From the NCBI GenBank assembly GCA_037179335.1, contig JAKZHN010000011.1:712428-776427 (forward strand): DNA of 64,000 bases, in the 5' to 3' direction. Below are positions 49,799-63,243 of this stretch, piece after piece (position 1 is the stretch's first letter; each line of letters opens with the position of its first letter). The translations under genes and the position numbers were made by a program. The notes under the pieces were generated by a model. It did no database searches and was not told the DNA's origin. It worked only from the letters and a program-made list of their open reading frames with translations. The stretch is from Cyclaneusma minus. Its lineage: Eukaryota > Ascomycota > Leotiomycetes > Marthamycetales > Marthamycetaceae.

Positions 49799-52700
49799 AT
49801 GCAGCGCGTTACTAGCCTGCTCCCGTCGTGGGACAGGACGAAGACGGGCAGCAAGCAGGGCTTCGACAAGGTCTGGGGATGGGCTGATAAGCTGGGCGCG
49901 CCGGTCAACAAGCTCACGAATAAGATTGGGAGTGAGGCTTTTTGGCCTATGACGTTGGATAAGGAGTGTGACAAGGCGGCGAGGATATTGAGGAGTTTTT
50001 GCAGTTCGTACTTCCCCTTCATTTCATGACACACCTCATACAATTCCAGATTTCGGAAGAAGAAGGGAGTTGAATAGGAGCCTGATTGGAAGCTATCGTT
50101 ACAGAAGAACATGCTAACCACAGTGCCAATCATCACAGAAGACGGATTCTACGCCGAAGAAAAAGACCGCTACGGCTCCCCCACCGACGGCCCCAACGCA
50201 AAAGCCAAACAACGCGTATTGAAAAAGATTCCTGAGAAGGTCATCAAAAATGCCGTCGGCCTCGCTATCTTCACCACCATGCGCTCCGGCCTCTGGATCT
50301 CGGGTGCCGGCGGTTCTGGCATTTTGATCGCACGCACTGCTTCCGGCGACTGGTCTCCTCCCTCTGGCATCCTTTTACACACTGCTGGGCTGGGATTCCT
50401 CGTCGGCGTCGACATCTATGACTGTGTGTTGGTAATTAACAACCGCGAAACATTACAGTCGTTTACAAAAATGCGCGCTACGCTTGGCGGAGAAATTAGT
50501 GTTGTAGCTGGACCGGTTGGTGCCGGTGGCATACTCGAGAATGATGGGCGGTGGAAACAGATGAACAAGCCAGTGTTTACGTATTTGAAGAGCAGGGGTT
50601 TTTATGCCGGTGTGCAAGTCGATGGCACAGTAGTGATCGAACGATCCGACGAGAACGAAAGATTTTACGGTGAACGAATCGGTGTTGAGGACATCTTAGC
50701 TGGGAAAGCGCGCCATCCGCCGTATGAGATCAAAATGCTTATGGAGACTGTGAAGTCGGCGGAAGGAAGAAATGATGTCGATAAAGCACTGATGGACGAA
50801 TTGGCCGAACAACCCGCGCCGGGCGATGTACAGCTCGATAGTCCGACGGCTCCAGTACCCGAGGGCCCGATCTTTGGCGTCCCGGAACCGGATGATCCGG
50901 ATCCGTTTGGGGTGATTGCATTGGAACAACAGGGGTTGTTGATTAAAGAGGCGGGGACAAACATCAGGCCGGATAGTTCGGTGTTTGAGTATAAACCTGC
51001 GCCGACCTCGCCTCTTTACGGACAATTCTTACACAGACGCATGAGTTTGGATACCCATGTGAGCCGGAATGCGAGTCAGCGGACGAGTTATCTGTCTTAT
51101 TTGAGCACGTTGACTACGTTGAGTGAGAAGGGGAATGGCTTGGAACAACTAAGAGGGGGGAGTGGGAGTGGCAGGGGGAGTGGGGAGTCGAGGATGGTGG
51201 AGTGTGGGACGCAGACGGATGACGAGGCTGGCTCGTCACCGCACAGTCAGGTGGGTTCGTTCAAGTGGCAACAACGGGTCATCAACGAGGATGGGAATGA
51301 GAACCTGCCGCCCGTGCCGCTGACGATCAACTCGAGCTTGAGGCCCAGGGGTGATATCGACTATGCGCAAGATATCGGCAGTCCGTACAGTCCGGATGAA
51401 GAATTTCGGCGCGGGAGTACGGCTACTGAGGATGGGTTTCTGCCCGTGCATACTGCTAGTGGTGGTGGACAGAATGGCTATTATGGGAATGGAGTCAATG
51501 AGGCGAGTGGAAGGAAATGGGGTAATCAGATGGGTTGGAGTAGGAGTTCCAGTTACGATCAATCGGCGGAGTCGGCGTATACGACGGATGACGATGCGTA
51601 TTTGCAGCGGATGAGACATATAACCACATTACGCTCTGTGCCTGGGAATATGAATGATTCGGCAACCAGTTCCGGCACGGTGATTGCGAATGGAAATGGC
51701 AATGGAAATGGGGAGGGACCGAGGAGAAAGAGCAGTGGATGGGGACGGAATTACTCGAATGCGGAGCTGGAGATCGACACGAGGCAGTTGCGAAAGAGCT
51801 CGAATGCGGGAACGCAGGTTACGCCGGGCATCAAGGATAGCGAGGAAGCGCGACGAAAATCCAGTGGATGGGGGAGGAATTATTCAAACGCCGAGTCCTC
51901 GCATCTTCCTCCTAATCCCATGTCTGGTCTCGAAGAAGAACCCGAACAAGAAGCAGCAACGGCAACGCATTCGCGACAGAGTTCTCACACACCAGCAGCG
52001 AATGCTGAGACGGATGCGAATGTGCTGGCGGCTCTGGAAAAGGACGGATGTGCGTCGGGTACGGATGAGCCTACGGATGAGCCCACGGATGAGGAGAGCG
52101 GCGAGGACGAATATGTCTATGAGGAATATGAGGAACCGGTTGTGTACGAGGCGGCGGCGCTGGCGGCGCCGTATGCGCAGAGGGTGCAGGCTATGAAACC
52201 GCATATTATTACGAGTCGGGGAGGGGGGACGCCGAGGCCGGCGCCGCCGCTGCCGACGAGGAGTCCGAGAAGGAGCGTGGCGAGCACGGCAAGTGGGATG
52301 AGTGGGGTTAGTCCGACGGGGAGTGTGAATGGTATGAGGAGGGGGAGTCCGCTGGTGGGAGAGGTTATGAGGGGTGATGGGGGGTTTGAGGATGGGGATG
52401 TTGATGGTGGGAGCGGGGCGAGTAGTGAGGATGGGAGGACGCCTACTGTGGAGATGCGTGGGGAGCAGAGCATGCACCGGGGAAGTGTGGGAAGTATGGC
52501 AAGTGAGATTAGTCCGGCGACGAGCGTGCGCGGCATGAAAGTGTCGAGTCCGTTGGTTGGGGAGGTTACGCACGCCAGTTGGGATGATGTGGATGCTGCT
52601 CCCTTTCAATCTCCACCTCACTCTCCACCTCAGTCGCGAACCCAAAGATCTAGTCTGAGCAGCGAGGGGAGGACGCCGGTTGTGAGCCATCGGCCGAGCT

Positions 52701-53080
52701 TGATTGATATTCCGCGCTCGAGACGGACGTCGAGACAGCTGGGTGTGGCGGGTGCGACGGAGCTTGCGAAGACAGTTAGTCCGACGGAACCGATGTTGAA
52801 AGAAGAAGACAAGAAGGAGATTAGGCAGGTTGTGGAAGAGGAAAAGCCGATTGTGATGAAGGATGAGGAGGAGGTGAGCGAGATGAATGAGACGGGGAAG
52901 GCGGCGGGTGTGGGTGGGGCAGTGGGTGTGCCGAGGAGCTTGGAGAAGGAGCTGGAGGGGACGGGGGAGGAGAACGATGAGTTTGAGAGTGCGGATGAGT
53001 TTGAGGAGGGCGATGAGCACGTGCAGGTGCATGTGGCGAAGGCGGTGGGGCTGGGTGTTGGGATGGATAATTCGATCTAG
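49799..53080 (+). CDS. Ysc84/SYLF-domain protein with long disordered tail
   Basis: Exons 49799-50003 and 50139-53080 give 1048 residues. The intron is 135 nt (donor GTTCGT, branch TGCTAAC, acceptor CACAG); splicing restores RILRSFCKDGFYAEE, the family's usual sequence, and explains the start MQRVTSLLPSWDRTKTGSKQ. The SYLF domain spans about residues 55-290 (NAVGLAIFTTMRSGLWISGA, GGSGILIAR, HTAGLGFLVGVDIYDCVLVI, LKSRGFYAGVQVDGTVVIER). SYLF proteins bind phosphoinositides and actin and act in endocytosis. The remaining ~750 residues are Ser/Gly/Glu-rich and disordered, with repeated motifs RRKSSGWGRNYSNAE and SPLVGEV, ending acidic (EFESADEFEEGDEH). No SH3 domain is present, unlike yeast Ysc84. 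Confidence 0.9.
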
Positions 53081-56000
53081 AGTGGCTTGTCTGTCCGGGT
53101 ACTCGGATTGCCATATCCCTCGTGTCAGTCCCTGGACAAGAACCAGGGCACAGGTGAATAACCTCGATTGCTGGATTTGTCACCTGGGACAAGCCATCAT
53201 CTCCACATCCGATTTCCACAAATCCCGAATTTCCGGTCATCCCACATCTCCAGACGGGACGTCACGTGACGACAATAAATGGTTTATACGAAAGGCGTTT
53301 CGAGGGGTCAATGGGTCATTCGCTAGGGTCGGTCATTCATTTGGGTCATTTCTTGAGCCTCTGATTGTGGCACGGACTGGGTACTTACCAAGGTTTTGTT
53401 CCTCGGCAAGCTTGGGATGGATGGGATATATAAGGCTCGAGGAGAAGAGGCCATGGTTTATTCCTTCGCTTCGAATTATCTACACTTTTGGGGAAGATGG
53501 ATGGAGATGCTACGCGTGGCGTTTGGGAATGCGAACAGGTCAGAGAGTTCGGATCGTGGTGATGGGGAATATGGATGGATGGTCTGGGGAAGGAATACCT
53601 AGGGAAAGGGCTGTTAGGCTGAAGGCTCCAAATGATAATTGAATGATAATTCTGTTGGTGGTCAAATAGGTACTTGGATCCTAACCTTCCCGGCGTTCCG
53701 CTTTCATGATTTCTGGTCTGCGCTGCAGCGCTCTATAATTTTCATTTTAGGTATTTCCAGTTTTCACGCAATGGCGCTCAGGGGCTGAGATTTGACGTTT
53801 TACGGTTTACCTAGAGAACTTTCCTCCGTTTCTGGAAATGCCTGGACCAAGGTAGGGCAGGCAGCACTCACGAGTTATGTTCAAGATTTATATAGGTATT
53901 TTCGACTTGCTCTTGCTCTTTATTTATGCCTTTGTTCTGCTTGCTACCAAATCTTTGCTAAATAAGCTTCTAAGCAAGCAGCTTTTGCGTTTTTCGAGTA
54001 GGTGTCGAGGGGTCGAGGGCCGGTCGGGCCGGATCAGCTATGTTTTTGAAATTTTATTGCGGGGCATATATGGGAGGAATACGGCAGGGGAAGGGGACGA
54101 GTCGAGACGATAGCTTGGATAAGATGCCAATACGGGCCTACGGCTCGGATCTCTGCGCGCTGGTCATATGCGGGAAGAACACCTAGTGCTGCGATCTGCG
54201 ACGGCAAGATCCAGACTGTGCCGAGTGGAACTTTTGCGTAGCATTGCAAAACATGCTACCACGCTTTGTTTTTCGCTCCGACTCGGCTGGGATGCGTATA
54301 CCCGGCTCATCAGGCTCCAACTTGAACGAATAGGTATCCGCCACAAAGCCGAATTTGCCAAGTAAAGTGAATAAAGTGAATAAAGTGAATAAAGTGAACA
54401 AACGTACCTTCTGGCTCTTGGTAACGGAGTTACGGACGAGAGGAGGATTTTGACGGCTGCGATGAGAAGTGCCTGAAGTGCCTGAAGTGGGAATTGTTTC
54501 AGGATGCTCGAACGACGAACACGCCAAGAACGAGTTCGACATTTTGGCTGCCAATTTTTCTGTTCAGTTTTCAAGGCCCACAGTACACCTGACATCTGTC
54601 ACTTGCTGGGTACTACAATACTTTCTTCCGTGACCTCCCACGTTCATTTTGCCCTTAATTTCAAACGATAGAAATTCCTCTATACGCAAAGCTCTACAAG
54701 ACGATTTGCTCAATTGCATTAAATCAAAAAATGGCTTTTTTTATTGCATTATACGCCATTAGCAATTACTCTGCGCCGCATGCTCCCAAATCTGGAAAAG
54801 ATTGTTTATACCGATTTCCGCTAATTCCACGTTTTAAATATTTCAAGAACGAGTACTGCCTCTGTTGCTTACCTCGGTTAAAATACCGACTAGTATTGTT
54901 TTTTATATATTATTATACAAGACGCTAAGAATCGCTAGGATGGTTAACTCTAAGAATCTTTGGGGCGGGCAGCAAAAGCGTTGGTAGCAAAGAGCTGCAA
55001 CTTGTGGCACCAAGATATCTTGGGTAGCTGCTACCTGAATATAGGAGATGATACCCCTGTTCTCGAACGGGGGCTGTGCTTTTAACTGAATTAGGGGAGG
55101 CTTTCCTTCGCTTTTTGTGTTTTGAGAGCGGTATTTAGTCACTTTATTGTAATGCATCGCGCATATCTACTAGTTACCCTTAGCCAGAGCCTCTCTTCTA
55201 TTATATTGCCGCTATATTTTCATTAAGCTCCTCCCGTGATTCTTTTTGACCCTATGTGATAAGAGTCCCCTCGAATGTTCCATCAATTGCCGCTCGCATT
55301 CTTTATCACCACTACACTACTCTCCACCGCCATCCCCTCTCACTACTGCTAACTATCTTTTTCCTTCTTTCAAACTCAAGCCCAGAAAGTCCCAGCGCCG
55401 CCAGCTGTCCAGCAGAACCATTTCTTTCTCAAATCTAGAAGTCAAATGATACACATTATGACAAGGCCCAACTTCCCAGTCCTCACCATAATCAGGGGCC
55501 AATTTTAGTCGTAGCATTGAAGAAAAGAAAATTGGAAAGCCAGGTTCTAGAGATTTATATACCTTTGCTTGCCCCATTGCTCACTGTCTTCAATCCATCG
55601 TCGCTCTCTCGACATATCTGCTACTGTACTAGTTAGCTGTTATCACACTCCCCTCCTACCGTCATTCTACCACCCTTCCACCGCGTCTCATAAAACCACT
55701 CTCATCCATTTCTAATGCGAGAATGGTCCACACAAAACCCACCATTGCCTAAGTCCTGGCGCTTGAGTGATACACAGCATAGCACCGCTTCAATATTAGC
55801 TTTCAAATCTCTTTCTCAGCCCTAATGGTTCTTGCTGCGACTCTGAGTTTGAAAAAAAAGGTAGGGAGGACAATTGGTAGCCTTTTTATAGCCAAAAGAT
55901 CGTAGGGAACTAGGATCTTCAGTTGACTTGACTCTTCCAAAATCACGTCAAAATCTTGTTATACAAGAAAGCTGCTGTCGTAATTACCCTCGACCGTTAT

Positions 56001-56640
56001 TCGCTCTTCCTAGCACCAAGCCTCCTAAACCCACTTTTCTTACTTCCAGCTCCCATTGATTCAAGTTCCAAAACAGCGAGCTACCTACTCGCTGGGAGCC
56101 TATATTTGCTACGATTGAAATTTTGGCTGACACACAAAATACCACGTCAAACTTCAATCCCAATATCTCTCTCCATTAGTCGGAATAAGTTATTGTGCGG
56201 ATCTGGAAAAGCACTTTCAAGTGGAGGTCGAGGGGTTTTTATAATTTTCCTTGCCTTTCACTTCCAACTTCAAGCCATGGTTTTTGGTCTTAACTCGTAA
56301 CAGGTAAAATACCTTAGCTGCTGTCACATATCCCACCCGCCGCCACTACCTTTCGCTAATGAGAAGTTTGGGCGAATTGAATTCCATCGAGTTCAAACAT
56401 CAAACGTCCGGAATACGAAGCAGAAGCTTTGTCCACGCATTAACTGTTACTTGTTGTTGTGCTGATGTTTGTAATCTTAAAAATAGGCAAAATAGCAAAC
56501 TTTAACTTCGGCTTTTCCAAGTTCTCTTTCCATGGCAAGCGGGATTGTGTGATTTGGGTCTGGAGAAGAACTCTAGGAACAGAGGGTGGGGTTTTTGTTG
56601 GTTTAACGGGATCACGTAGAGCTAGCTAGCGTTGGGGGTG
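53081..56640. other. Gene-free transition region, increasingly AT-rich
   Basis: ORFs here are short and without motifs. Base composition falls towards AT from about 53.9 kb. No tRNA, transposon end or promoter-gene pair is convincing. Confidence 0.5.
54362..54400 (+). repeat. 9-bp minisatellite (TAAAGTGAA)n
   Basis: Four near-perfect copies of TAAAGTGAA. About 70 bp farther on, AGTGCCTGA is also repeated twice (54469-54490). Confidence 0.8.
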
Positions 56641-58239
56641 GCAGTGGTGGTGTATTAACGCGTGGAGAAGAGAGAAAAAGCTCTTTTCGCTAACGATAAA
56701 AATATCGTTAATTTTTGGCGTAAGCCGGTATCTAAGGCAGGCACTGGCTTATGCCACCATTACTATTATTAGCTATTTATTTGCTATAGTTAAATATTGG
56801 GGATTTTTTACTTTTGTAAATAAATAGTTTTAGATATGCTTTTTTAATTTAAGTTTATATATATAGAAAATAAATGATTTTATGAAAGCGGTATTAAAAG
56901 CCGCTATATAATAAAATAAAATAATAAACAATAAAAATTTAGAAATCATTAATTTATTTTCTTTTTTATAAAAGCATTGTTTTTTAAATTTTACCCATCC
57001 CTTTATATAAATAATAAGCTTATTGGTATTAATAGTAAATTAAGCTTTAAATAATTGTTTTTAAAATTTGGCTAATAATATATTTTATATTAGCATTTTA
57101 AATTATAGCTAAAATCTTGCTAGTTAAAGCATTTTGGATAATATACTTGCTTTTAATAAAGCTTTAATAAAAAGAATTGCTTTATAATTTAAAACTATTA
57201 GCAGGATTTATATTTTTATTTACTAATATAAAAATATAATTAAATTGGAAGGAAAAATGTTTATTATTAATAAATAAGCTATTAATAAAAATGAATAGCT
57301 TTAAATATAATAAATTTAGCATTAATATAATTAAGCCCTTTATTAGGTTATTTTTATATTATTTAATAATTTTATTAAGAATTTTAAAATCGTTATTAAT
57401 GGGATTTTGGATTTAGGCAATTATATTAATTTTATAAATAATTTAAAATTGGCAAATATTGGCAATATATATGATCAAGGCTTTTTAACTAATATATAAT
57501 TTTTTTATTAGGGTTTAAAAAGTTAATTAGCATTAGTTTTTTATTTTGCCTTTTTTATTTTAATATTATAGTATTCTTTTTAAATATAAAAATTCCATTA
57601 TTAAAACTTAGGAAAATATGAATATTTAATATTATATAAGGCTTAATTTTAAATTTAGCCTTAATTTTTTTTTAAATTAGCCTATTTTTAATTAGCCAAA
57701 ATAAAAATATTATTAATTTATATATTAATAATAGCAAAGCGTTTAATATTAAATTTAATATTAATTAAAAATCAATTATTATATATAAAAATAACTATAT
57801 TAAGCTTTTTAATATAGTGGCTAAAATAAATTTTAAATTAATAAAATTCAAATTTTGCAATACTACATAATGGTTTAATACCTTGCATTAAATTATTTTT
57901 AAAAAATAAATAAGCCAAAGCTTTAGGAATTTAAAGGAAAATTTAATAATAAAGCTTGTTTTTGGTTTAAATATATATTTGGGTAACGTTTTTTAATAAT
58001 ATAAAAATATCCAATAAATAAAGGAAAGAAATAAAGGCAAGTATTAAATACTGGCTGATTTTCTAAATTATTAAAGCTTAAGTAAAAATTATTTTTTTGC
58101 TATTATTATTATAGCTTTAAGCTATTATTTTGGACTTTTTATATAGGGATTTAATGGCTTTATTTTTGATTTTACAAATTATTTAAGAGTCGAAAATTTG
58201 CATGCTATTATAAATAATAAAATTGTATTTAATAATTTT

Positions 58240-58293
58240 AAAAATACCGGTAATTATAGAATTATTAAAAATACCGGTAATTATAGAATTATT
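58240..58293 (+). repeat. 27-bp direct duplication in AT block
   Basis: Two exact tandem copies of a 27-bp unit containing AATACCGGTAATTATAG. Confidence 0.8.
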
Positions 58294-61200
58294 AAATTTA
58301 GCTTTAGCGAAGGCTTTAAATGAAGGGCTAAAAATAATAATAATAACGTTTTTGCGGAGCTTAAGCGCTAGCTTTTTATTGTTTTTTTTAATATAAAGAT
58401 TTTTATAGCAATTTTTTTTTAAAAAATAGCAATTTGTTTTAGCTTTATTTTAAAATAATTAAAAGAACAGGCCTTGTTTTTATATTTTTTAAGCGATTTT
58501 ATAGGCGCTTAGCTGGCTTTTACATTATATCGCTTAGTGTGCTAGAAATTAATGTATTTTAAGCTATAAAAAATAGTATATTTTGCGCTGAAAAAGGCGG
58601 TATATTTAATATACTATGTTAAAGCGATTTTTAAAATGGTTTTGGAGGGTTAAAAATTGGCGTATGTTTTAGGGAAAAAAATATTTAAAGCGTTAAATAA
58701 TTAACTATTTAGCAAATTATTCAAAAGGTTATTTGGCGTATTGTTTTTAATTAAATAAAATTATACAATAATATTGCAAAAACTTATAGGGCTATATAAA
58801 TTTTTTACAATAATATTATAATCCTTAATAGCGAAAAGCTTGAATAGGCTTTTTTAGCCAGCTTTATTATTTTGCAAATCATTTTTTTTATAAATTTTAA
58901 TAAAAAAGCCAAAAACAAAAATAATAACAATAATATTTAAAATATTGCGGATATTAAAATTATATTATATTGCTTATTTAGCTTAAATATAGTAATTCTT
59001 TTTATAGCCAATTAAATAATTTTAGCAGGCTTAATAATATTTAGAAAGAAACAAGTTTTTATTCAAATAAAAATAAGTTTTAAATATTAAAAAAATAGGC
59101 ACTAAATTATTTAATTTAATAAAATTATTAAATATCTTATAAGCTATTTAAAGTTATAATCAGCAAAAGTCTTTTAATATTTTTTTTAAAAAAATATAAT
59201 ATTTTTTTTAAAAGGGAATATAATAGCATTTAATTTTGCCAATAAATTAATATAATTTAATAGAAATAGACTGATAATAAATTTTATATATATATCTTTT
59301 GGCCTTAATTTTTTTACTAGTAAATTTTTTACCTTAATTATAAATAATAATATTTAACAAATTAATATAAATATTAATTTCACATAGCTTTAAAGCTTTT
59401 TAAATAATTTTAATAATTTTAAAATGCAGGAATTTTACAGCTTAATAGCCAATTGCAAAATTAATAATATAAAAAATATTATAGCCATTAATATTAATGA
59501 TATTTATTAAAATTTTATAATTAAAATTAAAATTATTGGGAAGCTTTAATTTAAATTTAATTAGAAAAACATTGGATATTTGGCAATTATAATAAAATTT
59601 AATGATTTTTATTATTATTGCGCAATTAAAATTTATACTAGCGCGATTTTTCTTTTGCTAAAACAGCTTTATATATTGTAAATGCAATAGAGTTTAGCAA
59701 TAATAAAAATAAAAGCTAATAAAAACACTTATAAAAAATTGGCTATTGCTAAAAAAAAAGGCTATAAATATTTCTATTTGCAAATAATTTTAATTTTTAA
59801 ATTATTTTGAATTAAATTATATAAAAAATCATTAAATTCAATTTTTGAATAATTTATATTATTAATATAAAAGAGAAACGAAATTTGTGTATTAATAATA
59901 TAAAAATTTATAATATTAAATAATATTAAAATTTAAACTATATTTAAAATGCTAATATTACTTTTGCCAAAAATAATATAGTATTTACCAGCTTTAAAAG
60001 CGTTTATTTTTAAGGCAGATATGAGTTTTTAAAAAGCCTTAAATCATTTATAATTTTTTATAAAAATATTAGCTGCATTGCTATTTAATATAATGCTTTA
60101 AAAAATATCGGCAAAATGATAATTAGCTAAAATAAATAGCTTGATGGTTTTAAAATTTATAAAAATGCTTAAATTAAATAGCTAATTGCTAATAAAAATA
60201 TAGCGGATAATAGCATTAGCGAAAATAAAAGCAGCCTTAGCAATATTAATAAAACCAAAAAATATAAATATTATATATTAATTCGAAAATAGCGTAAAAG
60301 CATGTTTTTCTTTATATAATTTTAATATTTTACATTATTTATTTATTAAATATATTAATAAAAGGGCTAGCTAAAGCAAAAATCTCTTTAAAAAAATTAT
60401 TTAATGGTTTAAAATCTTCAGTTTGCTGGAAGAAACTTTAATAAGCCTTAATATTAAAGGCTTAATTAATGCTTTAAGAAATTTGTTTTTAATTTTTTAA
60501 TTTTCTGCGTTAATTAGGCTTTTTATAAATTTTATGTAAATTTTACTAAAGGAGCTTAAATTTAATAAATAGGATTTTAAGGCAATTTAAACGGGATTTA
60601 TTAATATTTACAAAATTATTAATAATGCGAATATATTTTAAATTTTGCCAAAAATTAAAATATTAAAAGTAATAAATGCCAATTTTAAAATATTCTTTTA
60701 TTTATTTAATTATTTGCTAAATAATTAAGCCCTTATCGAATAAATATTTAAAGTAAAATTTTTTAGCCTTGCTAATTAATATAAATAAATATGCATTTGC
60801 TATATTTTTAATAAAAATATTATATATCACGGTATAGATTTTACGGGCCTATAAGCACGTGCCTTTTAATCCCTGCATGCCCTAGGCGCCAAGCCTATAA
60901 ACACTATAAATAAAAAGCTTTAAATCTTTTTTAAATTTTTTATATAATAACGTTATTATTACCTAACCCTTATTTTATACCGTAATAATTTATTATACCT
61001 ATAATTAATTGCATTGCATTTAAAAATCTTGTTTTAATTATTTTTAAAGCTTTTTTTAAAAATTTTCCCAAATTCCTTGCCCAAAAACCGCTTTTGGCAA
61101 TCCAGTTAAAACTTTTACCAAAAAACGGCATTTTAAAAAATTACCAAAACCTTAATTTTAAAATTTAAATTCAATAAATTTAAAATCGCAAACCGGCAAA

Positions 61201-63199
61201 TTTGTAAATAACAATCTTAATATAATCGATTTTAAAGCCCTAATTAATATAAGCAGCAATAATTTTGGCTCTATTATAATTATCCAGGATTCCCTTGATT
61301 AAAATACCCCAAATCCAATTTAAAAACCCCTAAATAATAAGCGCGGCGGCCTTTTTATAAGCGGAACAGCTATTTAAATTAAAAATATAACCAATTTTTT
61401 ATAAATTAATTTTCTTGCAATAATTGAAATTATTTATTATTATTTTATTTAATATAATTGCTTTAAGCTAATTAGCAAGCTTTAATAAAGCTTTATTTAA
61501 TAAAATTACATTATTTTTAAAATTATAGCTTTTTTACATACAATTAATATTACTATTATTTAGCAATTTAATTATATTGCAAATTTATAGTATAATTTAA
61601 ACGGTTAAAAAGCCATTATTCAGTATTTTATTGCCTAAAAATCCCGTATTAAAACTAGCAAATAAACTGCAACCAATTTGTTAATATTTATTAAAAATAA
61701 TATTAAAGCTGCTAAATATTAAAAAACAAATTAATTAAAAAGAATATATATATTTTAAAAACTAATAGCAATATTTTTAATATTTTATTTAAATGTATTT
61801 AGCATTTAGCAGGCTGGATTAAAAGCAAATGCTTAGCTTAATATTAAGCAATTTTATTAAATATTATTTAAAATCTTAAAACTCCGGCAAAATGGAAATA
61901 AGCCAATATAAATAAAATATTGAAAGCCTTTTATATTAATTATATTATTTTAAATTCTATAAAAAAGGCTAAGCAAAAGCTAAAGAAAACAAAAATAAAA
62001 GATAATTAGCTATACGCTTTTTGTTTTGCCAAATTCCAAAATAAAATTTATTAAGCTAGTCTAATTAAAAATAACAAAATCACTATTCTTTTAAAAAAAT
62101 TATTAATATTTTAGCAAATAAAACTTATTAGCAATTTAAAATTTTAAGCAAAATAAATTTTAATAGCTGGCAAAAATTATATATTATTATTTTCAAATAT
62201 ATATATAATAAACAATATATTTAAAAAAATCGAAATTTTAAAAACCGCGCCTTAGAATATAATGCTTTAAAATTTAATAATAATAATAAAAATAGCGGCT
62301 AATTACGCTAGCCGCTTTAGCAATAATAATTATTAATTAATAATTATAAAAATAACGGAAATTTTATAAATTTTAATGCTTTATTTAATATTATTTATAA
62401 TATATTTTGCGGTATATTAAAAAACTAAATTAAAAATTATTATTATAAAACTAATTTATATTATTATTTCAAAACATATAATTATATTAACCAAGCCTAT
62501 TTCACCAGATTCAAATTTGTAGCCCTATTATATAGCTTTATTTCTTATTAGCAATTCCAGCAATAATTCACTAAAAATAATAGCAAAAACAAATTCTTTA
62601 CAGCAATTTCCAAGGCAATTAAAGCGGCGATTTTAGCAATAATAATTAAGTCCAATATTTTTATAGCAATAAAATATTAGCAATTAATAATAATATAAAT
62701 AGCTATTTTATAAATATTTAAAATTATTATAATATAATTACCCTGCCCTAAAATAGCTATTAAATGCTTATTAAATATTATACTACTTTTTAAAAAATAG
62801 CCATTCTAATATTTGGCCTATATATTAAAATTATTTAGCAGTTTTAGCAATATGAAAATAATTAGCTTTTAGCCTAAATTGCAATTAAATTTGTTTTTTT
62901 AAAATAGCCTTATTAAAAATCGGCAGTTTTAAATAGCTATTTTAATAGCAAAATATATATAATAGCTTTAAATTAAAATTCCGCTTTTTTAATAGCAAAT
63001 TATTGCTTATTTAACTTTTTTTATTTTCCGCGCAATTAACTTTTTTTATAAATAATTTAATTAATAATAGCTATATTAATAATAATTTTATTAATGCAAA
63101 CCTTATTTTATAATACCAATTCCTTATTCAATAATTCCATTATTTCCGATTTTTATATTATATAAACGGGAAATTTTAGCCAAAAATAACTTATATAAT

Positions 63200-63243
63200 A
63201 ATTGCATTAATTTTTATAAATAATTGCATTAATTTTTATAAAT
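63200..63243 (+). repeat. 22-bp direct duplication in AT block
   Basis: Two tandem copies of a unit starting AATTGCATTAATTTTTATA. Confidence 0.8.

Noticed and set aside
50170..53032. Minus-strand and alternate-frame ORFs over the Ysc84 gene, including a 382-codon frame
   Set aside because: Low-complexity His/Arg/Pro shadows of the Ser/Gly/Glu-rich tail.
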